From Mycoplasmopsis agalactiae PG2 (GTDB lineage: Bacteria; Bacillota_I; Bacilli_A; Mycoplasmatales; Metamycoplasmataceae): a stretch of 64,000 nt of DNA. Under the pieces are notes generated by a model that saw only the letters and a program-made list of their open reading frames with translations, ran no database searches and was not told the origin of the DNA. The position numbers were made by a program, and so were the translations under genes. The DNA is taken from the NCBI RefSeq assembly GCF_000063605.1, contig NC_009497.1, positions 620,001-684,000 on the forward strand, given 5' to 3'. Shown here piece after piece: positions 11,519 to 20,872 of the stretch. Every line of letters begins with the position of its first letter. The stretch's first letter is position 1.

Positions 11519-12441
11519 TATTTAATTCTCCCTTCAAAGTTTTCGTAGCCTTCAGTTGAAAGTACTAAAACATCAGCTCAAATTAAGTTTTCAACAGATA
11601 CAGATGTTGGTTTTACACAAATTACATTTTGTAAGTTTGCAACTGATTTATAGGTAACTTCGTCATTTGTAGCAATCAAAATGTGTTTTTGTTCTTTAAT
11701 GCCTAGTTCGCTTAATTTGTTAATAGCAGCTTTTGTTGAAATTGATTCTAATTTGAAGTCATCAACAACAACAGCTTTGCTTTGTGCTAATAAGGTTAAG
11801 ACTGAAACAAAAGCATTGAAACGAACTTTCTTGTTAACTTTAAGCTTGTAGTTTCTAACTGGTGTTGGACCAAATGCTCTACCACCACCTACTCATATTG
11901 GTGATCTAGTTGAACCAGCACGTGCTCTACCTGTGCCTTTTTGTCTTCAAGGTTTTTTACCACCACCACGTACTTCAGCACGGCTTTTTACATCATGAGT
12001 ACCTTGACGTCTTGAAGCTCTGTCTGAAATAATGGTGTCAAAAATTGCTTGTGAGTAAATTTTGTCTGATGCAAATAACTTAGGATTAAGTTTAGATGTA
12101 TCAAATTCTAATTTTGCACTCTTTTCAAATTTTTCAGCACTAACAGCAGGCTTTTTAACTGTTTCTTTAGCTTCTGAAGCTGCTTTAGCACTTGTAGCTT
12201 TTTTAGTTGTAGTACTTGTTGACTTAGTTTTTTCAGCCGCTACAGTTTTAGTTGTGCTTTTTGCACTTGTAGTTGATTTTTTAGCTGCTGGTTTTTTAGC
12301 AGCTGTTGTAGATGTTGTTGTAGAAGTTTTCTTTGTACTTGAAGTTTCTTTAGCAGTAGTTGCTTTTTTAGCTGCTGGTTTTTTAGCAGTTGAAGTAGAT
12401 TTCTTGGTTGTTGTTTTCATTTCTTTTTCTAAATCAGCCAT
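11518..12441 (-). CDS. rplD: 50S ribosomal protein L4 with histone-H1-like N-terminal extension
   Basis: 307 aa from ATG 12441. Residues about 7-105 are almost only Lys, Ala, Thr and Ser with KKPAAKK-type repeats, like eukaryotic H1 tails. The L4 core follows: [39 protein letters not shown] and the [11 protein letters not shown] region, ending [10 protein letters not shown]4 is normally about 200-210 aa. L4 binds 23S rRNA and lines the exit tunnel. Stop and start overlap neighbours by one base (TAATG) at both ends. Confidence 0.94.
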
Positions 12442-13244
12442 TATTTATCTCCTTCAGCAGCTTGTTCTTCTTCAGCTTTGTGAATTAATGGTTCTAATTC
12501 AGCCGAAGTCATACCAACTGTAACTTCAATATTGAATTTCTTAGCTTTTTCAATAAGCTCATTCATCTTAACAACTTCTTTAACGTTAACTAACTTGATT
12601 GCCTCCTTAGTTGGAAGACCTTTAACAGCTTGCTTAATAATCACAAATGATTTTTTAGCACCTGGAATTGAACCTTTAACTAAAAGTAGGTTGTTCACTG
12701 TGTCAACTTTAACAATTTCCAAGTTTTGTACTGTTGTTTTTTCTGAACCTAAGTGACCTGGCATTGTCATACCTTTAACAACACGGTTACCTGATATATC
12801 ACCAAGAGAGCCAGTTTGTCTAACAGGTTGACTACCACCACCACCACCGTGCGATTTAGGTCCTATGTGTTGGTTTCATCTTTTAATTGTTCCGGCAAAT
12901 CCTTTACCTTTAGAAATACCGGTAATGTCAACTAGTTCGCCAGCCGAAAAAATGCTTGCATTAACTTCTTGACCTAATTCATAGCCTTCCATGCCACGAA
13001 TTTCTTTAATGTATTGCTTAGGTGTTGTTTTAGCTTGAATAAATTGACCAGCTAATGGTCTGTTTACTCTCTTAGCTTTTTTCTCAACAGTAGCTAATTG
13101 TGTTGCAAAATAACCATTTTTTTCTACTGTTAGAACTTTTGAAACAACATTTGGTTTAACTTCAACAACAGTAACTGGTATTCTTTGACCAAGTTCTGTG
13201 TAGATTTGAGTCATTCCAACCTTACGTCCTAAGATTCCTTTCAT
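12441..13244 (-). CDS. rplC: 50S ribosomal protein L3
   Basis: 267 aa from ATG 13244 ([20 protein letters not shown]). A nearer-upstream ATG at 13250 abuts the AGGAG site, so 13244 fits the spacing better. TGA codons are Trp around [20 protein letters not shown], the L3 loop that reaches the peptidyl transferase centre. A C-terminal tail of about 60 residues beyond the usual core is acidic and Ala-rich ([10 protein letters not shown]). Confidence 0.95.
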
Positions 13245-13299
13245 ATTCATCTCCTAATCTAATTTTGATGACCATAGCTTGCATTAAAGCAAGTTGGAT

Positions 13300-13605
13300 T
13301 TATTTTTGTGAAACTTGAATTTCAACACCTGAAGGTAATTCAAGTCTTTTAAGTTTGTCAATTGTTTGTTCACTAGGGTTAATGAAAACAATCAATCTTT
13401 GGAAAGTTCTACTTTCAAACTGTTCACGTGACTTTTTGTTAATGTGAACTGATCTTAAGATAGTAACCACTTCTCTTTTGGTAGGAAGTGGAACTGGACC
13501 ACTGAATTTAGTATTGCTTTTGGTTGCTAATTCAATTATTTTTTTAGCCCCAAAATCAGCTAATGAGTGATCAAAACTTTTCACTTTGATATTAACTTTA
13601 CTCAT
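13300..13605 (-). CDS. rpsJ: 30S ribosomal protein S10
   Basis: 101 aa from ATG 13605 (MSKVNIKVKSFDHSLADFGA), preceded by AGGAGG. It contains the S10 signature SGPVPLPTKREVVTILRSVH. S10 (NusE) also binds boxA RNA with NusB in antitermination, which fits the boxA-like leader of the 16S gene. It is the first gene of the long ribosomal protein operon. Confidence 0.97.
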   Translation of the reverse strand: MSKVNIKVKSFDHSLADFGAKKIIELATKSNTKFSGPVPLPTKREVVTILRSVHINKKSREQFESRTFQRLIVFINPSEQTIDKLKRLELPSGVEIQVSQK

Positions 13606-14224
13606 GTTGCCTCCTTTGTTCATAAATGAACCTTACTCCACAAAAATTTCTTAGTTATCCATAGACAACAAAACGGCTTAACTAACAACCTTTTGCTTCT
13701 TAGTAAATGTTGCATTTACAATTATAGTCAAAAAGTATTTATTTGTTAGTTTTTATTTAATAAATTTTTGAAATTAAAATTTTAGATTTAAAATAGGCCA
13801 AAAATGCACTAAAATCACGTGTTTTACTCACTAAAATGAGCTGTTTTTAACAGCATCCCAAACTTATTTAAATCTCTGATACACCAAAAAGAGTTGTAAG
13901 TTTGCTAAACACTAATTATTTATCTATTTTACACTTAAAAAATCAATTAGGCAGAAACAAATACATAAATAAATATAAAATTAAATACTTAACTATTAAT
14001 AATATATGTATGTAAATTGTAAGAAAAAATAAAAATAAAGCTTTTGTTTCAAAAATACTTTGATATATCTATGTGTTTATAATACAAATAAACCAGTGGA
14101 ATTTTATTTTATCCTTTATTTATAGGGCAATAGGTATGAAAATATAAAATTTGGCTATAAATTTAGTAATATATAAATAGGATAAATAAATATCTTGCTG
14201 TGATTATTCAGAAGGGAAAATCAA
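13606..14224. other. Intergenic region between rpsJ and HU
   Basis: No gene seen on either strand. It holds the S10-operon promoter on the minus side and AT-rich sequence leading to the HU gene. A direct repeat CACTAAAAT occurs at about 13809 and 13833. HU has GAAGGGAAAATCAAATG as its ribosome-site region. Confidence 0.5.
13721..13726 (-). promoter_or_regulatory. Putative -10 box of the S10 operon
   Basis: TATAAT on the minus strand, inside TTTTTGACTATAATTGTAAA, about 115 bases before rpsJ. No convincing -35 box at 17 bp. The implied leader is about 100 bases and holds an AACAAAAC-rich stretch with no strong hairpin. Confidence 0.45.
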
Positions 14225-14500
14225 ATGACTAAAAAAGAATTTGTCAAGGCAATCGCTAATAAAATGGAAGTTTCAGTAAAAAGGGCAGATCAATTTTTTG
14301 ACGCTTTTGTATTCGTACTTAAGGAAGAATTAATTGCCGAAAGCAAAGTACAACTTTCATCTTTAGGTATTTTTGAAACAAAAATTAGAAGGGGTCGTGA
14401 TACTATAAATCCTTTTACAATGAGTGAGTTATCAGTGCCTGAAAAACGTGTTATTAAATTTACTCCTTCTAAATATCTAAGAGAGCTAGTTAACTTCTAA
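14225..14500 (+). CDS. hup: HU-family DNA-binding protein
   Basis: 91 aa (MTKKEFVKAIANKMEVSVKR), matching the HU/IHF fold: two N-terminal helices, then the beta-arm region beginning VQLSSLGIFETKIRRGRDTINPFT, which contains the conserved RxGRNP-like segment (here RRGRDTINP). It bends and compacts DNA. The ribosome site AAGGGAA lies upstream, and a strong terminator follows. Confidence 0.9.
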   Translation: MTKKEFVKAIANKMEVSVKRADQFFDAFVFVLKEELIAESKVQLSSLGIFETKIRRGRDTINPFTMSELSVPEKRVIKFTPSKYLRELVNF

Positions 14501-14524
14501 TTTTAATAGCTATTTAAATTAATA

Positions 14525-15017
14525 TTAAGAATAAATATAGGGCAAAAAGTCTATTATTCCAGGATAAGTGAGCGGAATTCTTTTGCCTATTTTTTTTATT
14601 CATTTATACCTATATTGGTTTTTATTTTCAATTGTCATAAAATTCTCATATGAGAGTAAATAAAACTCATCATATAAGCCGAAAAACACTATCAAAAAGG
14701 CCAGTCCGCCATTTTTATGTATCTCTTTAAGATACTTTTTTTGATGCTCTTTTATATTACTTCTTGCTAAAAATGATTCATTTGTGCTCTTGGCTTTCAA
14801 ATGCCAAAAATCTCCCTTTATAGCACCCTATATAATCAACGGTTGATTTTTTATAAACAAAAGCATTAGAAAGCAGTAATTTATTTTCAGAGTTAGTTAT
14901 GTTGCTAAATTTAATTGGCAAGCCTTTTTTCTCAATAAAAGCTATATGATTATAAGTATAGTAATCAATTGTTTGGTTAATAATAGTTTCTAATAGCATA
15001 CCTCTGTTTTTGTACAT
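14525..15017 (-). pseudogene. recU: RecU Holliday junction resolvase, frameshifted
   Basis: The N-terminal half from ATG 15017 reads MYKNRGMLLETIINQTIDYY, with RecU's NRGMxLE motif, then AFIEKKGLPIKF and YIGCYKGRFLAFE. At GAAAGCC (about 14792-14798) the frame breaks by one extra base. The next frame continues correctly with AKSTNESFLARSNIKEHQKK and NGGLAFLIVFF, ending GKRIPLTYPGIIDFLPYIYS, the RecU C-terminus. Removing one A restores one protein of about 163 aa. RecU cuts four-way junctions during recombination, and its divergent neighbour is recA. True inactivation, slippage or sequencing error cannot be told apart from the sequence. Confidence 0.8.
14541..14600 (+). terminator. Terminator after HU
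   Basis: Outer stem GGCAAAA/TTTTGCC with an inner ATTCC/GGAAT pair, followed by a run of eight T (TATTTTTTTTATT). It overlaps the 3' end of the convergent recU gene. Confidence 0.75.
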
Positions 15018-15162
15018 ACTTTTATATCTAATCTTTGATAGTCTCTATATAAAAGTGAACAAAAACGGGAAAAAAGTACCCTTTTTCCCATTTTTTTCCT
15101 AGTTTGCTTATAGTAGTCCATTTTGCAAATTGTTATTATGAAAGGAATTAATAAATTAATAC

Positions 15163-16155
15163 ATGAAAAATGAAAATAACGAAAACAATAAACAAATGGA
15201 TTTAATAAAAAGAACATTAAATGAAATCACAAGAAAATTTGGGCAAGAAGCTATTATGATGTTTAATCAAGATTCAATTGATGAGCAAGTAGAAACCTTT
15301 TCATCTGGTAGTTATTTATTAAATAGTGCACTTGGCATTGGAGGCTATCCTAAAGGCAGAATAGTCGAAATTTATGGCCCTGAAAGTAGTGGTAAAACCA
15401 CTCTTTGCCTTCATGCAATTGCAGAAGTGCAAAAGCAAGGTGGCATAGCAGCTTTTATTGATGCTGAGCATGCAATTGATCCGCTTTATGCACGAAATTT
15501 GGGTATTGATTTAAACACACTTATTTTAAGTCAACCTGATAGTGGCGAGCAGGCTATGGAAATAGTTGATATTTTAGCTAAATCAGGCGCTGTTGATTTA
15601 ATTGTAGTTGATAGTGTAGCTGCACTTGTGCCTATTGCTGAATTAGAAGGCGAAATGAGAGATATGCAAGTTGGTGTGCAAGCTAGATTAATGTCAAAAG
15701 CTTTAAGAAAAATTACAGGCAACTTGCATAAAAATAAAACAACGGTTATTTTTGTTAACCAAATAAGAGAAAAAATTGGTGTTATGTTTGGCAATCCCGA
15801 AACAACAACGGGAGGTAGAGCGCTTAAGTTTTATGCTTCAATAAGACTCGAAGTAAGAAAAACTACTTCTATTACTGAAGGAAAAGATATCACAGGTAAT
15901 GAAATAAAAATTAAAGTGGTTAAAAATAAATTAAGTGCTCCATATAAGAGTTTTACTACCGAAATTTTATTCTCTAAAGGTATTGATGCTACAGGTGAAT
16001 TAATAGAATTAGCCTGTGAAAAAGGCATATTTGACAAAAAGGGTGCTTGATATGCATATCAAGGCAAGAACATCACTCAAGGCAAAAGAGCTCTTAAAGA
16101 ATTTTTAGAAAACAACTTAGAATTTAAACAAGAAATAGAAAAATTAGTGCTATAA
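15163..16155 (+). CDS. recA: Recombinase A
   Basis: 330 aa, with TGA as Trp in FDKKGAWYAYQGKN near the C-terminus. The Walker [10 protein letters not shown] is at residues 72-80, Walker B is [12 protein letters not shown], and loop L2 is [18 protein letters not shown]. It pairs homologous DNA for recombinational repair, and in mycoplasmas drives variation between repeats. The start ATG follows GAAAGGAATT after about 15 bases. An extended -10-like TGTTATTAT lies near 15131. Divergent from recU. The C-terminal acidic tail of longer RecA proteins is mostly absent. Confidence 0.97.
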
Positions 16156-16240
16156 ATAAACAATAAACAAAGGCATAGTCTTACTAAGTGTTAAAATAAT
16201 GTAAGTGTATTTTGCTAATTTGCTATTGGAGAAGCGTTTA

Positions 16241-17053
16241 ATGGAAAATAAAGAGCTTAAGATCTTATTTATTGGTGATATTTTTGGCACACCAGGCATT
16301 GAAATGGTTGAAAAACATTTATCAAAGTTAAAGTCGGATTATGATGCAGATATTGTTATAGCCCAAGGAGAAAATGTTTCTGGTAGAAAAGGGCTAGAAC
16401 AAAAAGATTATTTAAGACTTAAAAAAGCCGGGGTAGATATTATAACTTTAGGCAATCATGTATGAGCTAAGAGTGATATATTGAACATCATCAATAACCC
16501 TGATTTAGTAAGGCCAGCCAATATTGATGCAGGTTATCCAGGGAAAGGGACACAATTATATACACTCAAAAATGGCATAACTTTACGTGTTACTTCATTA
16601 ATGGGTATAACTTTTAATAAGCTTCTTAAACCTTGAACACAAGAAATAGCCAATAGCTTCTTCGATACAATCGATTCAATTAGACAATATCAGCAAAGAG
16701 CAGACTTTCACTTTATTGACTTTCATGCAGAAACAACAAGCGAAAAATATGTATTAGGTTTATATTTAGATGGCTTAGTAGATGCTGTTTGTGGCACACA
16801 TACGCATGTGCAAACAAATGATGCTCATATATTGCCTAATGGTACTTGTTTTATTACTGATGCAGGTATGACTGGACCATATAATTCAGCTATTGGTGCT
16901 AATTTTGAAGAAGTTTATCGTCATATGCGTTTTGAAGAAAAAGTTCTTTTTACTACTTCAAATAATCCAAGTCAGTTTAATGGTGTCTTTTTGCACTTAC
17001 ATAGTGATAAGAGCAAAAATATAATTGTTCCTATTAAAATTCTCCCAGAATAG
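16241..17053 (+). CDS. YmdB-family metallophosphoesterase
   Basis: 270 aa from ATG 16241 (MENKELKILFIGDIFGTPGI), with TTGGAG about 10 bases upstream. Metal ligands of the TIGR00282/YmdB family are visible: GDIFG, GEN in AQGENVSGRKG, GNHVW (TGA Trp), DFHAE and GTHTHVQTND. Known relatives hydrolyse 2',3'-cyclic nucleotides and modulate RNA turnover. It lies downstream of recA in the same direction with 85 bases between, and ends at a bidirectional terminator. Confidence 0.9.
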
Positions 17054-17059
17054 CAATAA

Positions 17060-17082
17060 AAAAGCGAGAACTTCTCGCTTTT
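17060..17082. terminator. Bidirectional terminator between ymdB-like and M42 peptidase genes
   Basis: Hairpin AAAGCGAGAA/TTCTCGCTTT with A-run before and T-run after, so it can serve both convergent genes. Confidence 0.85.
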
Positions 17083-17099
17083 AATTTGCCCTTTTAGCT

Positions 17100-17110
17100 C
17101 TATAAAACAG
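17100..17110 (+). repeat. CTATAAAACAG intergenic motif, copy 1
   Basis: Exact copy, followed by GGATATTAGTT, just after the terminator between convergent genes. Confidence 0.6.
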
Positions 17111-17115
17111 GGATA

Positions 17116-18201
17116 TTAGTTTGCTTTAAGCTCTAAGCTTTTCTTGCTATCAAAAGCTTTTACAAATTCGGTAATTAAGTCTAAAGTTGCTTGAATATCA
17201 ACTAAAGAACATACGCCAATAGGCGAATGTAAATATCTTTGTGGAATGCTTAAAGTTATAGTAGGAACACCACCAATACCATATTGTAAAACGGCACCAT
17301 CAGTTCCGCCACCTTCAGCTATGTATTTATAAACTGGAATATTGTTTTCTTTAGCAATTTCTGTTAGCATATTAACTAATTTTGGATCAGTCATAACAGC
17401 AGCATCTTGAATTAATAATGCTACACCTTTACCCAATGATGGCACACCTTTGATGCATCCTGTTGTATCATGCGAAGCTCCTGTATCAATTGCAAAAGCT
17501 ACGTCAGGATTAATGAGCGAAACACTAGTTTTAGCCCCTCTGCATCCTACTTCTTCTTGTACTGAACCAACTAAGTATAGATCGCTAGCTAAATCAATAT
17601 CTTTAATTCTGTTGGCAAGCATATCTAAAACAGTAACTCCTGCTCTGTTATCCATCGCTTTGCCACCAAGAAGGTCATTTTTTAATTCAATGGTTTCGCC
17701 AGACATATAAATTCTGTCACCAACTTCAATACCAAAGTCAATTGCTTCTTGTTTACTCAAAAATCCACAATCAACATACAATTCTTTTTCTAATGGTGCC
17801 TTAGTTTTTTTATCAGCTTCTAAAATGTGAATTGATGTGTGTCCAAAAACACCAACTGCTTCTTTATTATCTCTATTTGTGACAACTTTAGCTTTTGTGC
17901 CAATAACTGCTGTTGGTCAGATTCCGCCAACAGATGAAACTAATAAATTACCATTATCTTCAATGTTTCTAACTAAAAAGCCAACTTCATCCATATGTGC
18001 TGCTATCATAACTTTAGGTGCATTAGCAACTTTTGATTTTTTAGTAATTATTAATGAGCCGAATCCATCACGTGAAAAGTCAAAATTTTGACTTTTTATG
18101 TTGGCTTTTAACTTTTCAACAACTGGCTCTTCGTATCTCGACATAGCTTCAATAGACATATACTCTATTAATTTAGCCTTTAACTGATCATATTTTGACA
18201 T
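17116..18201 (-). CDS. M42-family metallo-aminopeptidase
   Basis: 361 aa (MSKYDQLKAKLIEYMSIEAM), open across a TGA Trp in SSVGGIWPTAVIG. The dinuclear zinc ligands of M42/glutamyl aminopeptidases are visible: AAHMDEVGF, GGKAMDNRAG, VQEEVGCRGA (EE pair), AIDTGAS and the C-terminal LHSPIGVCSL. It trims N-terminal residues from peptides in the cytoplasm, useful to an amino-acid-importing parasite. An alternative label is cellulase/endoglucanase M (FrvX type), a historical name for the same family. Confidence 0.9.
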
Positions 18202-18359
18202 CTTATTCCTTTATACTTATTTTAGTTTTTAAAAGTTTGTTATTAAATTATAAATTTATAAATTTAAATGCCTTGTAAATAATCTGATTAATTAAAATAT
18301 GTTAAGTATTTTTGTTTTATTTAACTAAAACAAGCAAAATTATTAGATAATTAAAAAAT

Positions 18360-19058
18360 ATGGCACAAATTAGAATTGAAAAATATATTGCAGACTTAAC
18401 TAACTTAAGCAGAAATGAAGTTAAAAATAAGTTAAAGAAAAAAGCAATCAAAGTTAATAGAGTTATATTAACTAAATTAATTAAAATTGATTCTGAAAAA
18501 GATGTTGTTGAGCTAGATAACAGCATCTTAAAATATGAAAAATTTCAATACTATATGTTCAATAAACCAGCAAATTTTATTTGTGCTAATAGCGATTCTG
18601 AAGAGGCAACTATTTTTGACATTGTTGGCTTGCCTGCAGAAAAATTTTTCTCTTTTGGCAGATTAGATAAAGATACAGAAGGACTTTTGATATTAAGCAA
18701 TGATGGCCAAATGTGCCATAGATTGCTAAGTCCTAAAAATCATGTACCTAAAAAATATTATGTAAAAGTTGATAAAAAAATTGATAGTGAAATTTTACTC
18801 AATCATAGTCCAATAAAAATTAATGATGATTTTATTGTTTCAAAATATATTTTGGAACTTATTGATGATAAAGGCTGTTTTTTAACAATTTATGAAGGAA
18901 AATTTCACCAAATCAAGCGAATGTTTGGCTCCCTTGGTTTTTCCGTTTTATACCTAAAACGTGTAGAATTCGGAAAATTGAAGCTTGATAATAATTTAAA
19001 ATTAGGTCAGGTTAGAAAACTTAGTGAAGATGAGGTTAAGCTGTTAGAATCAGCATAA
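18360..19058 (+). CDS. rsuA: 16S rRNA pseudouridine synthase (RsuA/RluB family)
   Basis: 232 aa, with an N-terminal S4 RNA-binding domain (residues 1-60) followed by the catalytic domain with GRLDKDTEGLL (catalytic Asp103), the KKYYVKV strand and the EGKFHQIKRMFGSLG motif. It isomerises a uridine in rRNA; RsuA acts on U516 of 16S. RsuA versus RluB cannot be settled by eye; the short length favours RsuA. No clear ribosome site precedes ATG 18360. Confidence 0.85.
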   Translation: MAQIRIEKYIADLTNLSRNEVKNKLKKKAIKVNRVILTKLIKIDSEKDVVELDNSILKYEKFQYYMFNKPANFICANSDSEEATIFDIVGLPAEKFFSFGRLDKDTEGLLILSNDGQMCHRLLSPKNHVPKKYYVKVDKKIDSEILLNHSPIKINDDFIVSKYILELIDDKGCFLTIYEGKFHQIKRMFGSLGFSVLYLKRVEFGKLKLDNNLKLGQVRKLSEDEVKLLESA

Positions 19059-19067
19059 AAAAACAAG

Positions 19068-19093
19068 AAAAGCAGGCAAAATACCTGCTTTTT
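19068..19093. terminator. Bidirectional terminator between rsuA-like and rpmA
   Basis: AAAGCAGG/CCTGCTTT hairpin with A- and T-runs on both sides, between convergent genes. Confidence 0.8.
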
Positions 19094-19112
19094 ATGCGCT
19101 CAATTTAATTAA

Positions 19113-19391
19113 TTATTCAGCACTTGTGCTGTTTTGAACTCTTGTTGGGTAAACTGAAGCATAAACTCTGTTTCTTCTACGTTCAAATTTTACGTAGCCT
19201 GTAATAAGTGCATAAATAGTGTCGTCATTACCACGCCCTGCATTTACACCTGGGAAAATTTTTGTTCCTCTTTGGCGGAAAATAATTGACCCAGCTGTAC
19301 AGAATTGTCCATCGCCTAATTTAATACCTAATCTTTGGCCGCGACTATCACGACCGTTTCTAGTAGAACCACCGGCTTTCGTGTGTGCCAT
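19113..19391 (-). CDS. rpmA: 50S ribosomal protein L27
   Basis: 92 aa ([20 protein letters not shown]), with the usual L27 body ending in [20 protein letters not shown]. It starts directly with the mature N-terminus and lacks the cleaved extension seen in most Firmicutes, which fits the absence of a prp protease gene between rplU and rpmA. Its N-terminus reaches the peptidyl transferase centre. Confidence 0.96.
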   Translation of the reverse strand: MAHTKAGGSTRNGRDSRGQRLGIKLGDGQFCTAGSIIFRQRGTKIFPGVNAGRGNDDTIYALITGYVKFERRRNRVYASVYPTRVQNSTSAE

Positions 19392-19397
19392 AGCTAA

Positions 19398-19697
19398 CTA
19401 ACCTACAATTCCTGTTATTTTAACACGTGTATAAGGTTGACGATGTCCTAATTTACGTTTGTGTGTTGACTTTGCATTGTGACGATATACAACTATTTTT
19501 TTAGCTTTACCTTGTTTTTGGATCTCTCCAATAACTTTTGCACTTTCTACATAAGGTTTACCAATTTTATTGTCAAGAAGTAACACTTTATCAAAAGTAA
19601 CTTTTGATCCTTCTGCTCCTTCAATTTTTTCAATAAAAATTGTTTCGCCTTCTTTAACTAGAATTTGTTTACCACCTGTCTCGATTATTGCTATCAT
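19398..19697 (-). CDS. rplU: 50S ribosomal protein L21
   Basis: 99 aa (MIAIIETGGKQILVKEGETI), ending HRQPYTRVKITGIVG as in L21. Operon partner of rpmA, 6 bases apart, with GGAGG upstream. In most Firmicutes prp (ysxB) lies between the two; it is absent here. Confidence 0.96.
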   Translation of the reverse strand: MIAIIETGGKQILVKEGETIFIEKIEGAEGSKVTFDKVLLLDNKIGKPYVESAKVIGEIQKQGKAKKIVVYRHNAKSTHKRKLGHRQPYTRVKITGIVG

Positions 19698-19883
19698 TTA
19701 GCATAACCTCCTGTTTGTGGCTCATCTTTAAGGTAATTATTTTAAAAAAATAATATTTAAACCTGTTCAGAATGGTTACAAAAGTAACTCTTTTATTTTA
19801 ATACAAAAATCTAGTTATGAGAGCATTTTTTATGTTATTTTTATGCTTTTATGCTTCTTGAGTTATTGATGAACATTGTAATA

Positions 19884-20150
19884 CTAATAACTTACATAAA
19901 CTGGATGATATACGGGCTGTACATTTTTAGAACTTGCTATGCTTGCTTTTGTTTCATTTGTGTCTCATTTTGAACTTCCTGTGCTTGTCACTTCTCCTTT
20001 TTTAGCTTTAGAAAGTTTTACTAATGACACAATTTTAGTAGCTATTGTCACAATTGCAGAAACTCCGGCTAGAGCAGCAGTTATAGAAAAACCACCGCGA
20101 ATATGCTTTTCTTGATTTTCATCAAGCTTAACAAATTTATTTTGTTCCAT
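19884..20150 (-). CDS. Small peptide with double-glycine-type leader (bacteriocin-like)
   Basis: 88 aa, with one TGA read as Trp. The N-terminus MEQNKFVKLDENQEKHIRGG fits a class II bacteriocin/peptide-pheromone leader: Leu at -12, Asp at -11, Ile at -4, Gly at -2 and -1. A hydrophobic, Ala/Val/Ile-rich segment (FSITAALAGVSAIVTIATKI) follows, then a basic stretch, a polar Ser/Thr tail and HPVYVSY. The ribosome site AAAGGAGGAAAATG is excellent, so translation is likely. No C39 peptidase/ABC exporter or immunity gene is seen in this window. A plain small membrane protein is possible. Confidence 0.55.
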
Positions 20151-20195
20151 TTTCCTCCTTTCATTTATTTAATTAGACAATTTGTGTTCAGAGCA

Positions 20196-20236
20196 CAAAA
20201 AAGAAAAAAATTGGGAAAATCCCAACTTTTTTCCAA
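20196..20236 (-). terminator. Terminator after mscL
   Basis: On the minus strand, AGTTGGGA/TTCCCAATT hairpin followed by TTTTTTTC. It separates mscL from the downstream small peptide, which must have its own promoter in the remaining ~45 bases. Confidence 0.75.
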
Positions 20237-20244
20237 ATATTTTT

Positions 20245-20667
20245 CTACTTTAATTGACTTCTTCTTAATTCTTCAATGTTTTCATTAAGTTTCTTAAGTT
20301 CTTGGAGTATTAATTCATCTGTTGTTGGAGCAGCAACAACCACAACAGGTGGATTCTTCTTAGCCTTTCTTGCTTCAACTGCATTCTTAATCAAGAAATA
20401 AAGGATTAAGAAAAGGAAAATAATAAGAGCAACAATGATAAATGAAATTAATGCTGCTAAGAACTTCCCAATTAAAACAGGGCCAGCTTTTAGTTCAGAA
20501 ACTGCTTGTACATTGAATAAAGAAGCTATCGCAGCCATTATCACATCGTTTGCTAATGAGCTAATAACTGCATTGAATGAAGCACCAATTAAAACACCAA
20601 TTGCTAATAGTAGCATATTGCCACGTTTAACTGATGCTCATGCATCGTTTACTGATTTTTTGAACAT
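20245..20667 (-). CDS. mscL: Large-conductance mechanosensitive channel
   Basis: 140 aa from ATG 20667, with TGA as Trp at residue 10 (MFKKSVNDAWASVKRGNMLL). TM1 is LLLAIGVLIGASFNAVISSL and TM2 is FLAALISFIIVALIIFLFLI, with the cytoplasmic C-terminal helix DELILQELKKLNENIEELRR. It opens under membrane tension to release solutes in osmotic down-shock. Typical length and layout for MscL. Confidence 0.9.
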
Positions 20668-20731
20668 GATATAATTATATTAAATTCAGAGCAAATTATT
20701 ATCATAATTTTGAGCATATTAACCAATGATA

Positions 20732-20742
20732 CTATAAAACAG
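20732..20742 (+). repeat. CTATAAAACAG intergenic motif, copy 2
   Basis: Exact copy followed by GTGTATTAGTT, between mscL and grpE. Confidence 0.6.
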
Positions 20743-20845
20743 GTGTATTAGTTAACATATTGTTTTTGCACATAGCAGTTAGATTAATAATGACTCCTAA
20801 AGTTAAGAATTAATCAAACAAATTCTTTTGCCAATTAAGCAAAAT

Positions 20846-20872
20846 AAAAATGAGAGCATAATTTCTCATTTT
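20846..20872 (-). terminator. Terminator after grpE
   Basis: ATGAGA/TCTCAT hairpin directly after the grpE stop, followed on the minus strand by TTTTATTTTG. Confidence 0.65.

Noticed and set aside
12062-12523. Long plus-strand hydrophobic frame opposite rplD
   Set aside because: It is the complement of the Lys/Ala/Thr repeats of the L4 extension and has no ribosome site; a shadow frame.
15061-15098. Hairpin GGGAAAAA/TTTTTCCC with T-run upstream of recA
   Set aside because: It sits between the divergent recU and recA starts and before the likely recA -10 box, so a terminator or attenuator role is not supported; kept out of the features.
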